The position numbers and the translations under genes are program-made. DNA of 64,000 nucleotides, from NCBI GenBank assembly GCA_029582165.1, contig CM055889.1, forward strand, positions 31,100,927 through 31,164,926, read 5' to 3'. Each line of letters begins with the position of its first letter. The first letter of the stretch is position 1. The notes below the pieces were generated by a model. The model saw only the letters and a list, made by a program, of their open reading frames with translations. It made no database searches and was not told the DNA's origin. Positions 44,286 to 55,555 of this stretch are shown in pieces. The stretch comes from Portulaca oleracea (taxonomy: Eukaryota > Streptophyta > Magnoliopsida > Caryophyllales > Portulacaceae).

Positions 44286-45540
44286 TGAGGCAAGGATCGT
44301 TGGGTTCCAACACATGAAGGAGTTATACAAGGAGGATGAGGAGTTCAAGCCACACCTCGATCGTGGGGATGGACCCTATTTGCTACAAGACGGATTCCTC
44401 TTCAAGGGTAACAAATTGTGTGTCCCCAAATGCCCGTTGAGGAAACTGCTAGTGCGAGAGGTTCATGGAGGTGGTCTTGTCGGTCATTTCGGCATCAATA
44501 AGACCATCCACATGCTAAAGGAACACTTTTATTGGCCAACGATGGGAAGCAATGTTCAGGATGTGGTATCCAAGTCTGTTTCTTGCCACCATGGTAAAAG
44601 CCAATTCCACCAAGGGCTTTATACACCCCTTCCTGTTCCGAAGGACCCATGGGAGGACTTGAGTTGGACTTTATTGTTGCCCTTCCCCGGATCGTGCGTG
44701 GTAAAGATGCAATACTCATCATCGTGGATCGCTTCTCTAAAATGGCGCATTTCATTGCTTGCAAAAAAACCGATGACACCACCCATATAGATACTCTCTT
44801 CTTCCGGGAGGTAGTGCGCTTGCATGGTATTCCAAGGACTATTGTCTCGGATCGTGATACTAAGTTCATGAGTCATTTCTGGAGGTCTTTATGGAAGCTC
44901 CTTGGAACGAAGCTCCTCTTTAGCACGTGCATCACCTCCAAACGGATGGCCAAACTGAGATGACTAACAAGACTCTCATTACATTGCTTCGAGGTATTGT
45001 GAGCAAGAGTTTACGGGATTGGGATACCAAGCTTTGTCATGCCGAATTTGCCTACAATCAGGCTCCTTCTTTTGCTACGGGTCATTCGCCCTTCGAAATA
45101 TGCTACGGGGTCAACCCTATTACTCCTATCGAGCTCCTTCCTCTTCCATTAGAGTCAAGGGCTAGCTTTGACGCAAGTGAGAAGGCCGCCGAGGTCCAAA
45201 AGCTTCACCGGCAGATTCGAGAGAAGATCGAGCGCACTAATGAACTTTACAAGGCCCGAGCCAACAAGCATCATCGTGGTACCACATTCAAACCCGGGAA
45301 CTTGGTTTGGCTCCACTTGAGGAAGGAACAGTTCCCTTCCCGAAGGAGTAGTAAACTTATGCCACGAAGCGAGGGACCGTTCAAGATCTTGGCCAAGATA
45401 AACGACAATGCTTACAAGCTTGATCTTCTGGCTGATATGGGTATCTCCTCTACTTTCAATATCGGGGATCTATCGCCTTACATCGAGGATGTTGAACCCG
45501 ACGTGGATTTGAGGGCAAATCCTCTTCAAGAAGGGGAGGA
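44286..45540 (+). pseudogene. Gypsy integrase, two frameshifts
   Basis: Integrase joins element DNA to the chromosome. The zinc-binding part reads VREVHGGGLVGHFGINKTI then SVSCHHGKS near 44580; relatives have a CX2C here and the first Cys appears to be Ser. The catalytic core runs [18 protein letters not shown] (44660), [26 protein letters not shown] (44830) and, after a frameshift near 44930, [13 protein letters not shown], so the D,D,E residues are present. The C-terminal part has NQAPSFATGHSPFEICYG, GNLVWLHLRKEQFP and FNIGDLSPYIEDVEPDVDLR, ending NPLQEGEDE at the purine tract. No chromodomain is evident. Confidence 0.9.
45527..45540 (+). promoter_or_regulatory. Polypurine tract of the gypsy element
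   Basis: CAAGAAGGGGAGGA abuts TGAAGTGG, the 3' LTR start. The end of pol overlaps the tract. Confidence 0.88.
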
Positions 45541-45606
45541 TGAAGTGGTCCGGGTTCCATTTTCCGCATTTGTGATCTCCGCCAAGCGAGCCGCCTCGTC
45601 CACATC
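45541..45606 (+). repeat. Gypsy 3' LTR, first 66 bp
   Basis: TGAAGTGGTCCGGG, matching 30758-30823. It ends with ACATC (45602-45606), the duplicated target of the sibling element inserted here. Confidence 0.9.
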
Positions 45607-47778
45607 TGGACCATATCGGGATGGGGCCCGATCCCCAAAATCCATGGCCTTCAAGTCTTCTCACACCCCCTTTGAGAAACACGAGCAAATCCATTTCAAG
45701 GTCGGGTGTGGAGTGCATTTTAAGGTTGACCCGGGACCTTTGAGGCGTATTCGGGTCATTGTTGGGTGTGGTATCCACTTCAAATGAGACCCCGAACCAT
45801 GGGAGTGGCGCTACGGGTCCTCATCGGGACCTACTTCGGGCCTTTAAAAGGGTCCGGAGTCTTTCGAAAAGAATAAGCAGAAAAGGGTTAACGTGGGTTG
45901 TTGGAATGGATGTGCCTTCACTCTTTGGGCCATAACTCCTTTAATACATCCTCGATGAGTCTCAAATTTTGGGATCTTAAAGTACACACTGAGAGCTTCC
46001 CATCGATATCTTATAAGCCTAAAATGGAGTCCGGACGAAGAAGTTATGCGCATTTAAGTCAGCAGAAAAACTGCCCAAATCGTCACGCCCGCTACCACTC
46101 ACTGTAACCCCCGTGACGACTCACAGCATTTTCATTTGATGTCTAGTGATAAGTTTAGGTTTGAAGATACCTTGATTCTAGTTCAACCAATGTTTTTGAG
46201 CTCTTCATTTTTGTCGTCTTTCGGTGAATATTGCTTGAATGTTGGTCGTGGTGACATGAACTCTTTAAATGGATCATACATGTTATTTGGTCGTCATTAG
46301 TTGTTCGAGGATTCTATTTGGATGTCGATTGGGTCATTATCCATCACACACTTACTACTTTCACCACCTCCGAGGTACGTTGATGCCCTTATACCCCTCA
46401 TTTGGTGTTTCTTACACCGTGTTCTCCATATTCCTTTGAAACCACCATTAAACCATGAAAGCAAAATTTGGGTAGGAAGTGAGTTGATGAATCTCCTATC
46501 GAGCGAAACACGGGACGAGTGTACTCTTGTTGAGGACAAGCGATCCATAGCTTTGTCTTTACCGAGTAGCAAGCTTATTGAGGTTGAGCATTCCCTAACT
46601 CCACAAAATATTCCTACTTCCGTCCTTTGTCCTTCACCCCCAAGCCTCTTCAAGAATTCCTATTTCTTCAAGCAGGATGGAATTCAAAGCATGATCACGG
46701 TCAGCTAATTGGAGGGTTCATGTAACGGGCGGCCGAACCATAGAACTTGCGTTCTTTTTAACTCCCAAGAGTTGAGGGCAACTCTTTTTCAAGAAAGGGA
46801 GTATGGACCATATCGGGATGGGGCCCGATCCCAAAATCCATGGCCATCAAGTCATCTCACACCCCTTTGGAGAAACACGAGCGAATCCATTTTAAGGTCG
46901 GGTGTGGAGTGCATATTAAGGTTGACCCAGGACCTTGGAGGCGTATTCGGGTCATCGTTGGGTGTGGTATCCACTTCAAATGAGACCTCGAACCACGGGA
47001 GTGGAGCTACGGGTCCTCATTGGGACCTACTTCGGGCCTTTAAAAGGGTTCGCTGTCTTTCGGAAAGAATAAGCAGAAAAAGGGTCAACGTGGGTTGTTG
47101 GAATGGACGTGCCTTAACTCTCTGGGCCATAACTCCTTCAATACATCCTCGATGGGTCTCAAATTTTGGGAGCTTAAAGTACACACCGAGAGCATTCCAT
47201 CTATATTTATGAGCCTAAACAGAGTCCGAATGAAGAAGTTATGCGCATTTGAAGTTGGCAGAAAAACTGCCCAGATCGTCATGCCCGCTCCCACTCACTG
47301 TAACGCCCGTGACGACTCACGACATTTTCGTTTTTTGCTCCAGAAGCACCGTAACGCCCATGACGACCGGGTAACGCCCGTGAAAAAACTGTTTTATGCG
47401 TAAATATTAGGCTTAAACGCTAAGTTTTACTTATTTCTCCCCTTTTTGTATAAATACCCCCTCCCATGTAATGTTTTGGGAGATTATTCAGACTAAGTTT
47501 TGTGATGCTTAAGCATTTGTAAGGGTTTGCCCGTGTTCTCTCAAACCTTGTTATCTTTATTCAATCAATTTTAGTGGTGATTCAAGTCATTCCTTTAGTG
47601 ATTATTGGTGGAATTTCCTAGATAATCATGGTGGGGTGTTAGGATAAGAGTTGTGGTTCTCCTTGCTCCGGGTCATATCCAACCTTTGCGTGTTCAAGGC
47701 TATTGTTCTCGTTGATTATCGAATCCATTCAACTACTCAAGCTAATCATCTCCCCTCCACGCGTACGGTAACGCTCCA
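45607..47778 (+). mobile_element. Deleted sibling gypsy element inside the 3' LTR
   Basis: Flanked by ACATC on both sides. It starts TGGACCATATCGGG, a copy of the LTR that is complete at 46804-47778 (975 bp). The 5' copy is only homologous to about 46137, then jumps to internal sequence (46138-46803) ending in the purine tract AAGAAAGGGAGTA (46791-46803). A deletion therefore removed the rest of the 5' LTR, the primer site and all genes. The LTR shares its 3' end and layout with the host gypsy LTR (both end ACGCTCCA, both have TATAAATA; here at 47449-47456) but is a different subfamily. The 135-codon frame at 46301-46708 shows no domain. Confidence 0.85.
46804..47778 (+). repeat. 3' LTR of the sibling gypsy element
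   Basis: 975 bp, TGGACCATATC...ACGCTCCA. Carries GTAACGCCCGTGAC-like motifs at 47299, 47350 and 47370, the counterpart of GTCGCGCCCGCGAC in the host LTR. Confidence 0.88.
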
Positions 47779-47783
47779 ACATC

Positions 47784-48630
47784 GAACCTTGAGCTACAAT
47801 TCTTGGTAACTCCCGGAATCGCAAGGTTAGTCTCGGTCATCCAATGGATGGGCCCCAGGACCTTCTACGAGGGCTTATTTGATGCACCAGCCCCGGAGGC
47901 CTCGGGACCGGACCGGGTCGTCCCGAGATTGGAAGCTAGGAGGTATCAGAGTTTGGGTTTAGTCCCGGAGTCAATAAACTTCAATTAGGAAGCAGCGCCA
48001 CTCACAGCAAGTCGTCGCGCCCGAGTTGAGTCAGTCTCACCCGCGACACCGTTCTGGCCAGGGTGTCGCGCCCGTGACCCACTTGGTAGCGCCCTGGACA
48101 CTCGGCAGCAGGTCTAGGGGAGCTTCAAGGCAAAAGGTGGTCGCACCCGCAACGCATCTTGTCGCGCCCGCGAAAGTCTTCTGGGGAGCATACGGTTGTT
48201 TGGAATAGGAGTCGGTCGTGCCCACGACCAACCTTGTCGCGCCCGCGACATCAGCGCTTTACGCGCGTACTGTTTTATTTTGTGTGGAGTTTTGGCTTAA
48301 TTTTGCTATTTAGTGTAAATACCATGTTTTGACATTTCCCAAGACAACTTATGATTTTATGATATGAAATGAATGAGTGCTCCCCAAGCCTCTTCCCGTA
48401 CAATCTTGTTTATTTTATCCAAGCATTGTTTGGTGGTGTTCAAGTCTTCCCTTTATTGATTATTTGATGATCTTCTTTATGATAATCATGTCGGGTTGTT
48501 AGCTTTTGGAGGTGGAATCCTTCCTTTATCCAAAGGCCCTATTCAATCTTATGGTGTACAAAGTTATTATCCATGGATGTTTATGATATTATTACTCAAG
48601 CTTGTTATCTCCCTCCACGCATACGCTCCA
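47784..48630 (+). repeat. Gypsy 3' LTR, remaining 847 bp
   Basis: GAACCTTGAGC... to ACGCTCCA, matching 30824-31673, following the second ACATC copy (47779-47783). Together with 45541-45606 it makes 913 bp against 916 bp for the 5' LTR. The GTCGCGCCCGCGAC array is present from about 48033 to 48250. Confidence 0.9.
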
Positions 48631-48641
48631 CCTTACGTATC

Positions 48642-50204
48642 TGTAGACACCGGGATTTCCACCGCCAAAAATCCAACTTGTCAAAATTCAGCAGGTCATT
48701 TGGGCCGAACACCAAAATGGGTCATTGGGCCTATGGAATCAGCAAGGTGGGCCCAATAGAGCAAAGCGGCCCGCGTAAAAAACTATAAAAGTCGCAGGGG
48801 TTTTAGAAGACCACAAGCAGGTCCAAAGCGCGAATCCACGAATCCGGCCCAGGAAAATTCACAAAAGCTGTTGGGGTTTTATATTCGGAAGCGGCCCGCC
48901 ACTACTCGCCATGTCTTCGATCCGTGCACTTTAATCTTCAAAGCCGCTGGGGTTTTATTTAATTTTCTGATTTTGGCGCCAGAATCACCCCCCATGCAAT
49001 CCCCATGATATTAGCCCACATGTTTGACTTTGTCTGACTTTGATCAAAACCCGCTGGGGTTTTATTCTTGCATGGTGAAAGAGCTTGATTAGTGGGATAT
49101 GTCTCCCTCCATTTTCCTCCAAAACACCCATCCTCAACCTATAAATACCCCACCATTTTCACTCATTCACCACCAACTACTATCATCACTCCACCTAAAC
49201 TCTCTCAAAATTCTATTATCCCTACTCCCTCTCTAATCCTCTTATAATCACTCTTATCATATCCATATCACCATTCCTACACTACTCTTCTAATCACATA
49301 CATCATTCCATTCATGTTCCAAACCAAGGGGAAGATAAGGGATCAATCTTCATCTCATCCACCACCATTATGCAAGGTTCGATTTCATCATTATTATTGT
49401 TGTATTTCATCATGTAATTTATGCCTAAATTCCTTTACTTGTACTTGCTCGTATTTGTAAAATAAAACCTCATATTTTTATATCGCATGATCAAGAATAA
49501 AATATTGTGAAATTGATTAAACTTCTCCCCGCTCTTTTTCAAATCAAGTTCGATTTTAGTAAGAGTCTGTTTTCTAGCTGGCGGATTCGAGAATTCTTAT
49601 AATTCTCGAATTCGTAACCTTAACCCCGAACTTAGAAATCGGGTTTCGTAGATCGGAGTCATTTTTTTATTTTGGTTTGTCGATTTCCTTAAATCGGCTG
49701 GCGACTCTTTCATTATTTCACAATCCCTTTTAATTATTCAAAATATGCGCATTTGCATCAAATAATTAAAAATAATTTAACACCACCTTTCTATTAATCC
49801 AAGACCAACCCGAGAGAAAATGGTTCAGAAATTAGCAAAACCCCTGCGGCTTTTGCTAAGTTCCGCTCATTTTCTCTAGGCCAAGGAAGAGCATGGCCCA
49901 GTCCAGAGAACATTAAAACCCCAGCGGGTTTTAATGTCTTTTGGTGGCCCATCTGCTTCCTTCTAGGCCTGGATTCGATAATGGGCAAGTGTTAAGTTAT
50001 TGATAAAGTATTTTGGTGCAATTTCGAGTATTTTAATAACATAAAAAGGATTTGTAAATAAATAAAGTTTCATCACCCCGAAAACGAATTTCGAAAGATA
50101 AAAATATCCTTATTTAAGGATTAAGCAACCTTAGTCGGCTCCCGATCGTTTAAGTAGCGCATCCGAAACGATTCCCTAATCGGGAATTTTTTCCGGGTCC
50201 TACA
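48642..50204 (+). repeat. 5' LTR of the gag-only Tat element
   Basis: 1563 bp, TGTAGACACCGGG...GGGTCCTACA. TATAAATACCCC at 49140. Inverted repeats of AAAACCC-N4-GGGTTTT type at 48787, 48863, 48939, 49046, 49837 and 49915; those at 49046 and 49915 are perfect. Confidence 0.93.
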
Positions 50205-50207
50205 GAT

Positions 50208-50226
50208 TGGCGACTCCACTGGGAAC
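50208..50226 (+). promoter_or_regulatory. Primer-binding site of the gag-only Tat element
   Basis: TGGCGACTCCACTGGGAAC, 3 bp after the LTR; one change from the site at 16444-16462. Confidence 0.85.
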
Positions 50227-51512
50227 TTGAACTTTAAAAAGAGGGTAAAACTTGAACAAATCGAATTGATTTGAATTTGTAAAAGGGAGAAGTTGATTTA
50301 TTTCACAATTTTATTATTCTTTTTAGGCATTTTTGCATACCGGGACACTCGACGAGTCTTTTGACACAGGAGCACAATGGCGACGGTTTACTTTAATAAC
50401 TAGGACTCTTCCTTGAGAGCGGGCGGCCACTACTTGTGTCATGCACCCTACATCGCCAAGCATTTGGTCTCTCCTCTTCCCATGTTATACTCAAAGGGCT
50501 TCCTTGAAGTCCGATGAGCAGCACCTCACACTCCTTACCAACAAGTTTTAGGGGTAAGGTGAACCGAGGCGAGAACGTGTCGTAGGCTATGTTAACCTAA
50601 CCATAGTAATCCATAAATATAGAGCCTTGTTTTAGGGTACCCCTTCATGTTGTATGCTATGTGTTATGTGTTCCCCTTCCCCTTTTCTTTTTTCTTTTTA
50701 TAAAGAGTCGACTCTAGTTTAGAGGCTTCGTTCTAGTCCATATAAAATTCATTGGGTCGATAAGAGGATTATTTGTTAATTAGTACAATTAACTCAAAGA
50801 CATTATGGTTAGCCCAAGTGGAAGGGCCCATTCATGTTTGAAAGTTGATTATTTTAATTAATAAATAAGAATTGACTCACCTTAGATGATATTATATGGC
50901 CCTTTACGATCTTCTCTTACAGAACGTCCAAAAATTTAATTAAAAGTCCAACAAAGTTAATAGATAGCGTCTTAGACTGCATAATAGTCACTAAGCTTGA
51001 GTAAATTAATTTATGGATTTAGTTAATAAATCCATCACATTTATGGTCGGCCCGTTGTTAGGCCCAACCATATTGGATTTGTCAATTAAGCCTATAAACT
51101 AATTATAACTCCCTTATCATTGGCTTTATCCGGTTCTTTACAATATCTGTTTTTCTTGAGGAAAAAAAAAACGGGTTGTTAGTCTTATTGAGCATTATTC
51201 TAGTCTGCATAATAGCCAATATAGCTTGAGTTGTCTAAATTGTTGGGCCAAGTTACGGATTCTCCTTAAAACAGACGGCCTATGGATTGGGCCCATCTGA
51301 ATTGAGAAAGACTAACTTGTGCCTTTCAATTTATGATCCACTCGCTGTGTGTGACTTTATTCGGCCCTTTATCATGTCCTGTTGTTAGGTCCTTATAGAG
51401 TTCGGTCATGCACTCTTAAAAAGTGGGTGAGTCCCTTGTGTCAGCAATATAGGCGTCAAGTTTGTTAGGGTCTCATATAGGTCCCTTATAGTATGCATGC
51501 ATTGGGTAGTAA
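50227..51512 (+). other. Leader with about 250 bp x 3 repeats
   Basis: Aligns with 16463-18200 of the gene-less element. Three repeat units are marked at 50731, 50971 and 51197, against five in the relative. The following 90-110 bp array is reduced to a remnant at 51415-51510. No coding content. Confidence 0.75.
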
Positions 51513-52990
51513 GTGTCAGAGTTAATCATCGAGCCTCGAACAAATTTCCATACAGGCAAGGTAAGAGACCGACTCCGGGCCCGCATCAGAGATCCTTGTA
51601 CCGGCCGACTGGTTCCTAATCCGAATTACGATCCCTTTGTCACTCAAGATCGATCGCATCATGGCTGGCGAACGATTCCAAGAGATTCCTGTCCAGAACA
51701 TTGAAGCCAACATCTCGAAACAGCTGGAGGATCTTTACACTAAAATGCAAGGCTTAGTCTTTGTAAATTCCTTCGAACAAGAGCAAAAGATCGAGAAGAG
51801 GGGCTCCATGAGCAACAACAGGTGATGGATGGCATGCTACAAGCCATCATCAAGATCAATGAGAAGTTGGCCTGAACATTAAGGGAGATGATGATGTCAC
51901 AAAAAGTCCATGGGTATGAATCTGAGCCCGAACGTGTCAAGACACCTGCAGAGGATAAGTCAGGGGCTCAGGATCATTTAAAGGGAAGTTCAAAGGGACG
52001 TCGGAGATTCCCAAAGTCACTGAAAACCTTGTTGTCAAGGCCTTGGAACAAAAACTTGAGAGTATTACCAAGATAATGAGCACTGTGCCAGCCTTTGCTG
52101 ACAAGTACACAGATGTGCCTTTACCTATCCACCCTATCATGAAAATCGTTGACAAGATTGAGGTGCCTAACATTAAATTCAAGCCGTCGAAGAATCATAC
52201 TCACCACATTGAGGAGTTCATGCGATTGGCACCTCTCAACAAGATTGATGTTGACTTGTACTCTACAGTCTTCCCATCCACTCTAGATGGAGAAGCCAAA
52301 GTATGGTACTATGCCCTGTCACCTCAAGTCAAGGCTGGTTTGAGCAAGGTGTTTAAGGCCTTTATAAATCATTACAGCCACATCCAGAAGAAGCAAGCCA
52401 CCGTAGATGACCTAACCACCATGAAGCAAAGGGAAGACGAGTCTTTCCTGGACTATTTCAAAAGGTGGCACACCAAGCTGTCTCACATCAATGAGACCAT
52501 ACCTTTGCGCTTGCAACTAACTACATTCAAGCAGGGCCTCAAGAGTAGCCTGGCTCGGTACTTGGGATACCATGTGATCAAAGACTTCGATTACTTGAAG
52601 GACCTTTGCGTCCAACTTGAAACCATGAATTCCAGTCCTAGCAGGAGGGCAACTGGTTTGTGCAGCCACCCTTCTAAGAGCGCTGAGACTAATGTAATTC
52701 AATCAAGAATCCAACCAAAGTACGACCATTACCCCCCACTTGACACCATCTACGTCGATGCTTTGGCTTATCTCTTACGAAAAAACCTGATTAAGTTGCC
52801 TTTACCCACACCAGAGCTAGAAACGAAGTACCCAAGCTGGGATGAAAGTGCATTCTGCAACTATCACAGGTGTAAGGGATATGACACCGAGAAGTGTTGG
52901 ACCTTGAAGAATAAGATTGAGGGTATGATCCGGTCAGGGAAATTGCCTCTGCCAAAAACAGCACAGAAAGCTTACAGGAGCAGTCAATAA
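51513..52990 (+). pseudogene. Tat-type gag, broken near its N-terminus
   Basis: Encodes the particle protein. An N-terminal part (about 51660-51830) has MAGERFQEIPVQNIEANIS and LEDLYTKMQGLVF; frame changes near 51800 and 52040 separate it from the main frame 52043-52990 (315 codons). That frame holds the gag domain: HHIEEFMRLAPLN, LYSTVFPSTLDGEAKVWYYAL, ATVDDLTTMKQREDESFLDY, FKRWHTKLSHI, LTTFKQGLKSSLARYL; then YAL-like DALAYLLRKNLIKLPLP and the Tat/Ogre knuckle CNYHRCKGYDTEKCWTLKNK (about 52855). The frame ends with TAA at 52988 and noncoding sequence follows at once. The minus-strand relic of M is homologous. Confidence 0.9.
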
Positions 52991-55200
52991 GGTAAGGTAA
53001 TACTGCACGAAGAGGACTGAGAAGTTAGCTAGCTAGGGTCCCAATTATGTTGAGCATCCTGTTTTCAGAGTCAATTAAGGGTGGCATTGAGTCGGTCTTT
53101 GATATGCTTGTCTTTTGAATTCAATAAGATGCATATATTTGATTGTTTGAGAATCTCGTGCTTACATTCTTAACTTGAGTTAAAAAAGCTCTTTCACCCA
53201 TTCATTAGCCTTATTATCAAAGTCTGACACATCCAAGTCTATAATCACCCTCACATACCCTTCCATTCATCAAGTGTTCATCCTACGAATCCAGGGTTTA
53301 AAATAAATTAGAGAAGTGAAAAAAAAAAGAAAAAAAAAGAGAAGTCAGTCTGCATTCATCAAGCAGACTTGGAAAAAGGAGAGAAGACCAAGACCAACAG
53401 TTTCCTGAAAGTGGACATCTCTATGCTCCTAGACCAGCAGCTTAAACAAAATATGCCTAAGATAGGGGGCTACCGCCTCACTACCCACATCAGCATCTGT
53501 TACCTTCTCATTCGCCCCAACATCTATCCTTACTTACCATCTACATCTCCATCCCAAGTTCCCATTCACCAAATCATCCCTCTTTGCATCACTCATAACA
53601 GGCATCATTCAAAAACCCTTAGCCTTGACCAACCCAATCATTTTCTTCATGACCACTCCATATCTACCGAAAGCCAAAAGGTGTGTTGTGACTAATATCA
53701 TCAAAATGAGAACAGGAGTCAATCCCACGGAGAAGAAAGTCGAAAAAAGAGAAGAAAACAAAAAAATGAAAAAAAATAAGAAAAATGAGAAAAAGAAAAA
53801 AGAAAAAAAAAAGAGAGAAAAAATGAGGGTGAGAAACTGGAGAAAGGAGCTAATAATCACACACACCGAAAAACCATTCATAAACCACCCAATTTGTTCT
53901 CAAGCCTTGCGGCCAAGCCTTCACATCGTCATTACGCCTTTGCATCCATAAACCTTGCCTAACCTTTGAGCCTCCATAACCATCCACAAAGCTTACCTCA
54001 CCAAGCCCTCCTCGAGGCACCAGTCCTTTGGAGCTACACCTTATGAATTACGACTGGCCTGATTCCACATCGGATACGTAGGAGAACCTCTTTGAGGCCC
54101 GGCCGCTACAAGGAGCATCCTTTGTCCTCAAAATGTTGGTCTTTGAGAGAAGAAAATTTTTTTTAAAGAGGCTAGCTCGAAACCCCGAGCTAGGAAAAAG
54201 GAGAGAGAGAGAATAAGAGAGGCTAGCCTGAAAACCCATCTGGGCAGGTTAGGCAAAAGGAGAGTAAACCCTGGATTTTGAAGTTCTTTCACGTCCCTGC
54301 CATCATAAATTCCTAACCTTCTTTCCGTCAGACTTGGATCACCTTCACATAGCCAACCACCTCTCTCCCTATAACCAAAAGCTATCTCGACCATTCCCTC
54401 ACCTCTTTTCCTATGAGGTGACTTAACCCTTGCTAACCATTAAGCCTTAGCTAAAACATAGTCATTTGTCAATCATTGACAGACCCAAATTTGACCATCA
54501 ACCTCGGGAGAATCCATTGGGCACCATCAACGTCGATCCGCCTCGGGAAGATCTGTTGGCTATCATCAATTACATTGGGAAAATCCAATCTGCCTCGGGA
54601 AAATTCGTTGGGCATCATCAACATCGAGAAAATCCGATCCACCTCGGGAAAATCAATTGGGCACCATCAACATCGGGAAAATCCGATAGGCATCATCGAC
54701 ACCGGGAAAGACTAGACATCGACAGAAACAAAGGAGAAAGGGAGATCAGCTGCGATCAATCTGCCGGACAGGGAACCGTCACCAACATCGGAAAAACCCG
54801 ATCCGCCTCGGGAAAATCCATTGGGCATCGTCAACATTTCAGATCAACTGCGATCAATCTGCAAGACATGTATCTCTGTATCTCCAGCCATTGTTCAAAA
54901 TGATCTGACATTCTACTTTGGTTACTGTGCAGGGAGCCGTCACTGACACTAGGTCGCCGTTAAAAGGCGCCATCATCCTCCAGGTGCCGTTAAAAGAGCA
55001 CTAATCTCCATTCATCCTTCCTGTCACCATTAAATGATCACTGACACCTCTCCAGCTACCGCTAAAAGGTTGCTGCTGCTCGGACCCGCTAAAAGGGACC
55101 ACCATCATCCAGCTGCCGCGTAAAAGGCTACTGCCATCCGGTCGCCACATAAAAGAGCACCGACATCATCCTTCTTATGGTCGCCACATAAAAGAGCACC
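52991..55200 (+). other. Noncoding 3' region of the gag-only Tat element
   Basis: Purine tracts at 53315-53345, 53745-53830 and 54150-54210, and the conserved block GGCCTGATTCCACATCGGAT (54058). From 54480 to 54860 the string CGGGAAAATCCGATC/GGGCATCATCAACATCG recurs about ten times as degenerate short repeats. From 54950 to 55200 a GCCGTTAAAAGG/CGCCACATAAAAGAGCACC unit recurs. No coding similarity. Confidence 0.65.
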
Positions 55201-55204
55201 AACA

Positions 55205-55425
55205 GCAAACATCTTCAATCGTCTAACGGTTGCTACCTAAAGGCCTCTGATGACATCACCGACATCTTCAGTCGTCCAGCGGTTGCCACCTAAAGGTTTC
55301 CGACGGCATCACCAACATCTTTAATCGTCCAACGGTTGCCACCTAAAGGTTTCTGACGACATCACCGACATCTTCAGTCTTCCAACGGTTGCCACTTAAA
55401 GGCCTCCGACGACAGCGCCGACATC
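55205..55425 (+). repeat. Tandem array, 53 bp x 4
   Basis: Anchors at 55220, 55273, 55326 and 55379, constant 53 bp step; same unit as the nine-copy array at 24150-24640. Confidence 0.92.
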
Positions 55426-55555
55426 ATCCATCTTTTGATTGCCACATAAAAGAGCACCGACAACATCCATCTCCTGGTCTCAGACGTCAAGTAATCATCA
55501 TCTTAGGTTACTTTGACCTTCGTCCTATTCGAACTCGATCAAAGTGGGCGTTCTC

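Larger units (their letters stand above)
30758..48630 (+). mobile_element. Reina/CRM-like Ty3/gypsy element, invaded twice
   Basis: Bounded by CCTTA duplications (30753-30757, 48631-48635). 5' LTR 30758-31673; 3' LTR 45541-45606 plus 47784-48630. Net length without the two nested elements is about 6.5 kb, normal for a chromovirus-type gypsy element. Order: LTR, initiator-Met primer site, gag, protease, RT, RNase H, integrase, purine tract, LTR. Coding parts are full of stops and shifts. RT sequence style ([24 protein letters not shown]) suggests the Reina/CRM group; no clear chromodomain follows integrase. Confidence 0.88.

Noticed and set aside
42043..45540. Integrated pararetrovirus (caulimovirid) instead of retrotransposon
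   Set aside because: Integrase, LTRs, target duplications and an initiator-Met primer site next to an LTR are all present, and no movement-protein-like frame is seen.
46301..46708. 135-codon frame in the sibling gypsy element
   Set aside because: No domain; position between a deletion junction and the purine tract suggests untranslated 3' sequence.
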